From Nymphaea colorata (taxonomy: Eukaryota > Streptophyta > Magnoliopsida > Nymphaeales > Nymphaeaceae), in the NCBI RefSeq assembly GCF_008831285.2, contig NC_045141.1:18906848-18970847 (forward strand): DNA of 64,000 nt, in the 5' to 3' direction. This document shows, one piece after another, positions 63,980 through 64,000 of this stretch (position 1 is the first letter of the stretch; each line of letters starts with the position of its first letter). A model generated the notes under the pieces. That model was not told where the DNA came from and did not search any database. It saw nothing but the letters and a program-made list of their open reading frames with translations. The translations under genes and the position numbers were made by a program.

Positions 63980-64000
63980 CTGGATTGCGAAATAAACAAG

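Overview
This is a piece of a seed-plant nuclear genome, almost certainly from a flowering plant. The genes are split by many GT-AG introns, the spacers are AT-rich, and the protein families are plant ones: a two-LIM actin-bundling protein, a FAR1-domain protein, a LanC-like protein and a SEND1-type nuclease. Ty1-copia elements sit in introns. I cannot name the species. I built every gene model below by hand from splice sites, reading phase and remembered family sequences, and all internal exon phases agree.

Layout from left to right. 1-775 holds a decayed copia relic. 810-3090 (+) carries the last three exons of an RmlD/MAT2B-like Rossmann protein. 3882-4031 (+) is a lone, degenerate last exon of an ERD6-like sugar transporter. 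5797-10745 (+) is a six-exon LanC-like gene of the GCR2 group. 10746-15800 is a gene-poor spacer with a MITE-like repeat and microsatellites. 16657-19696 (+) is a five-exon WLIM2-type gene. 20943-31513 (-) is an eleven-exon taspase (threonine aspartase). 34924-39954 (+) is an eleven-exon phosphomannomutase with a threefold tandem repeat in its first coding intron. 41355-56028 (-) is a fourteen-exon SEND1 nuclease whose intron 7 carries a young, nearly whole copia element. 58441-61068 (-) is a FAR1 DNA-binding-domain gene without a transposase domain. 63407-63979 (-) is the last exon of an AtuA-like (DUF1446) protein that runs off the right edge.

The genes are ordinary housekeeping and regulatory genes and do not form one pathway. 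Phosphomannomutase feeds GDP-mannose and ascorbate synthesis. SEND1 acts on DNA junctions and flaps. Taspase is a protein-cleaving Ntn hydrolase. WLIM2 bundles actin. LIM and taspase converge, taspase and PMM diverge, and PMM and SEND1 converge. I saw no new multi-gene system. The most notable signals concern gene architecture. CT-rich microsatellites lie directly against the 5' splice sites of at least five introns in three genes. An exact small duplication has copied the 3' splice site of LanC exon 4. A young copia element lies in sense orientation in the SEND1 intron, with a strong palindrome in its LTRs. There is a long fold-back in another SEND1 intron, and there are several small inverted-repeat families with more than one copy in the window.
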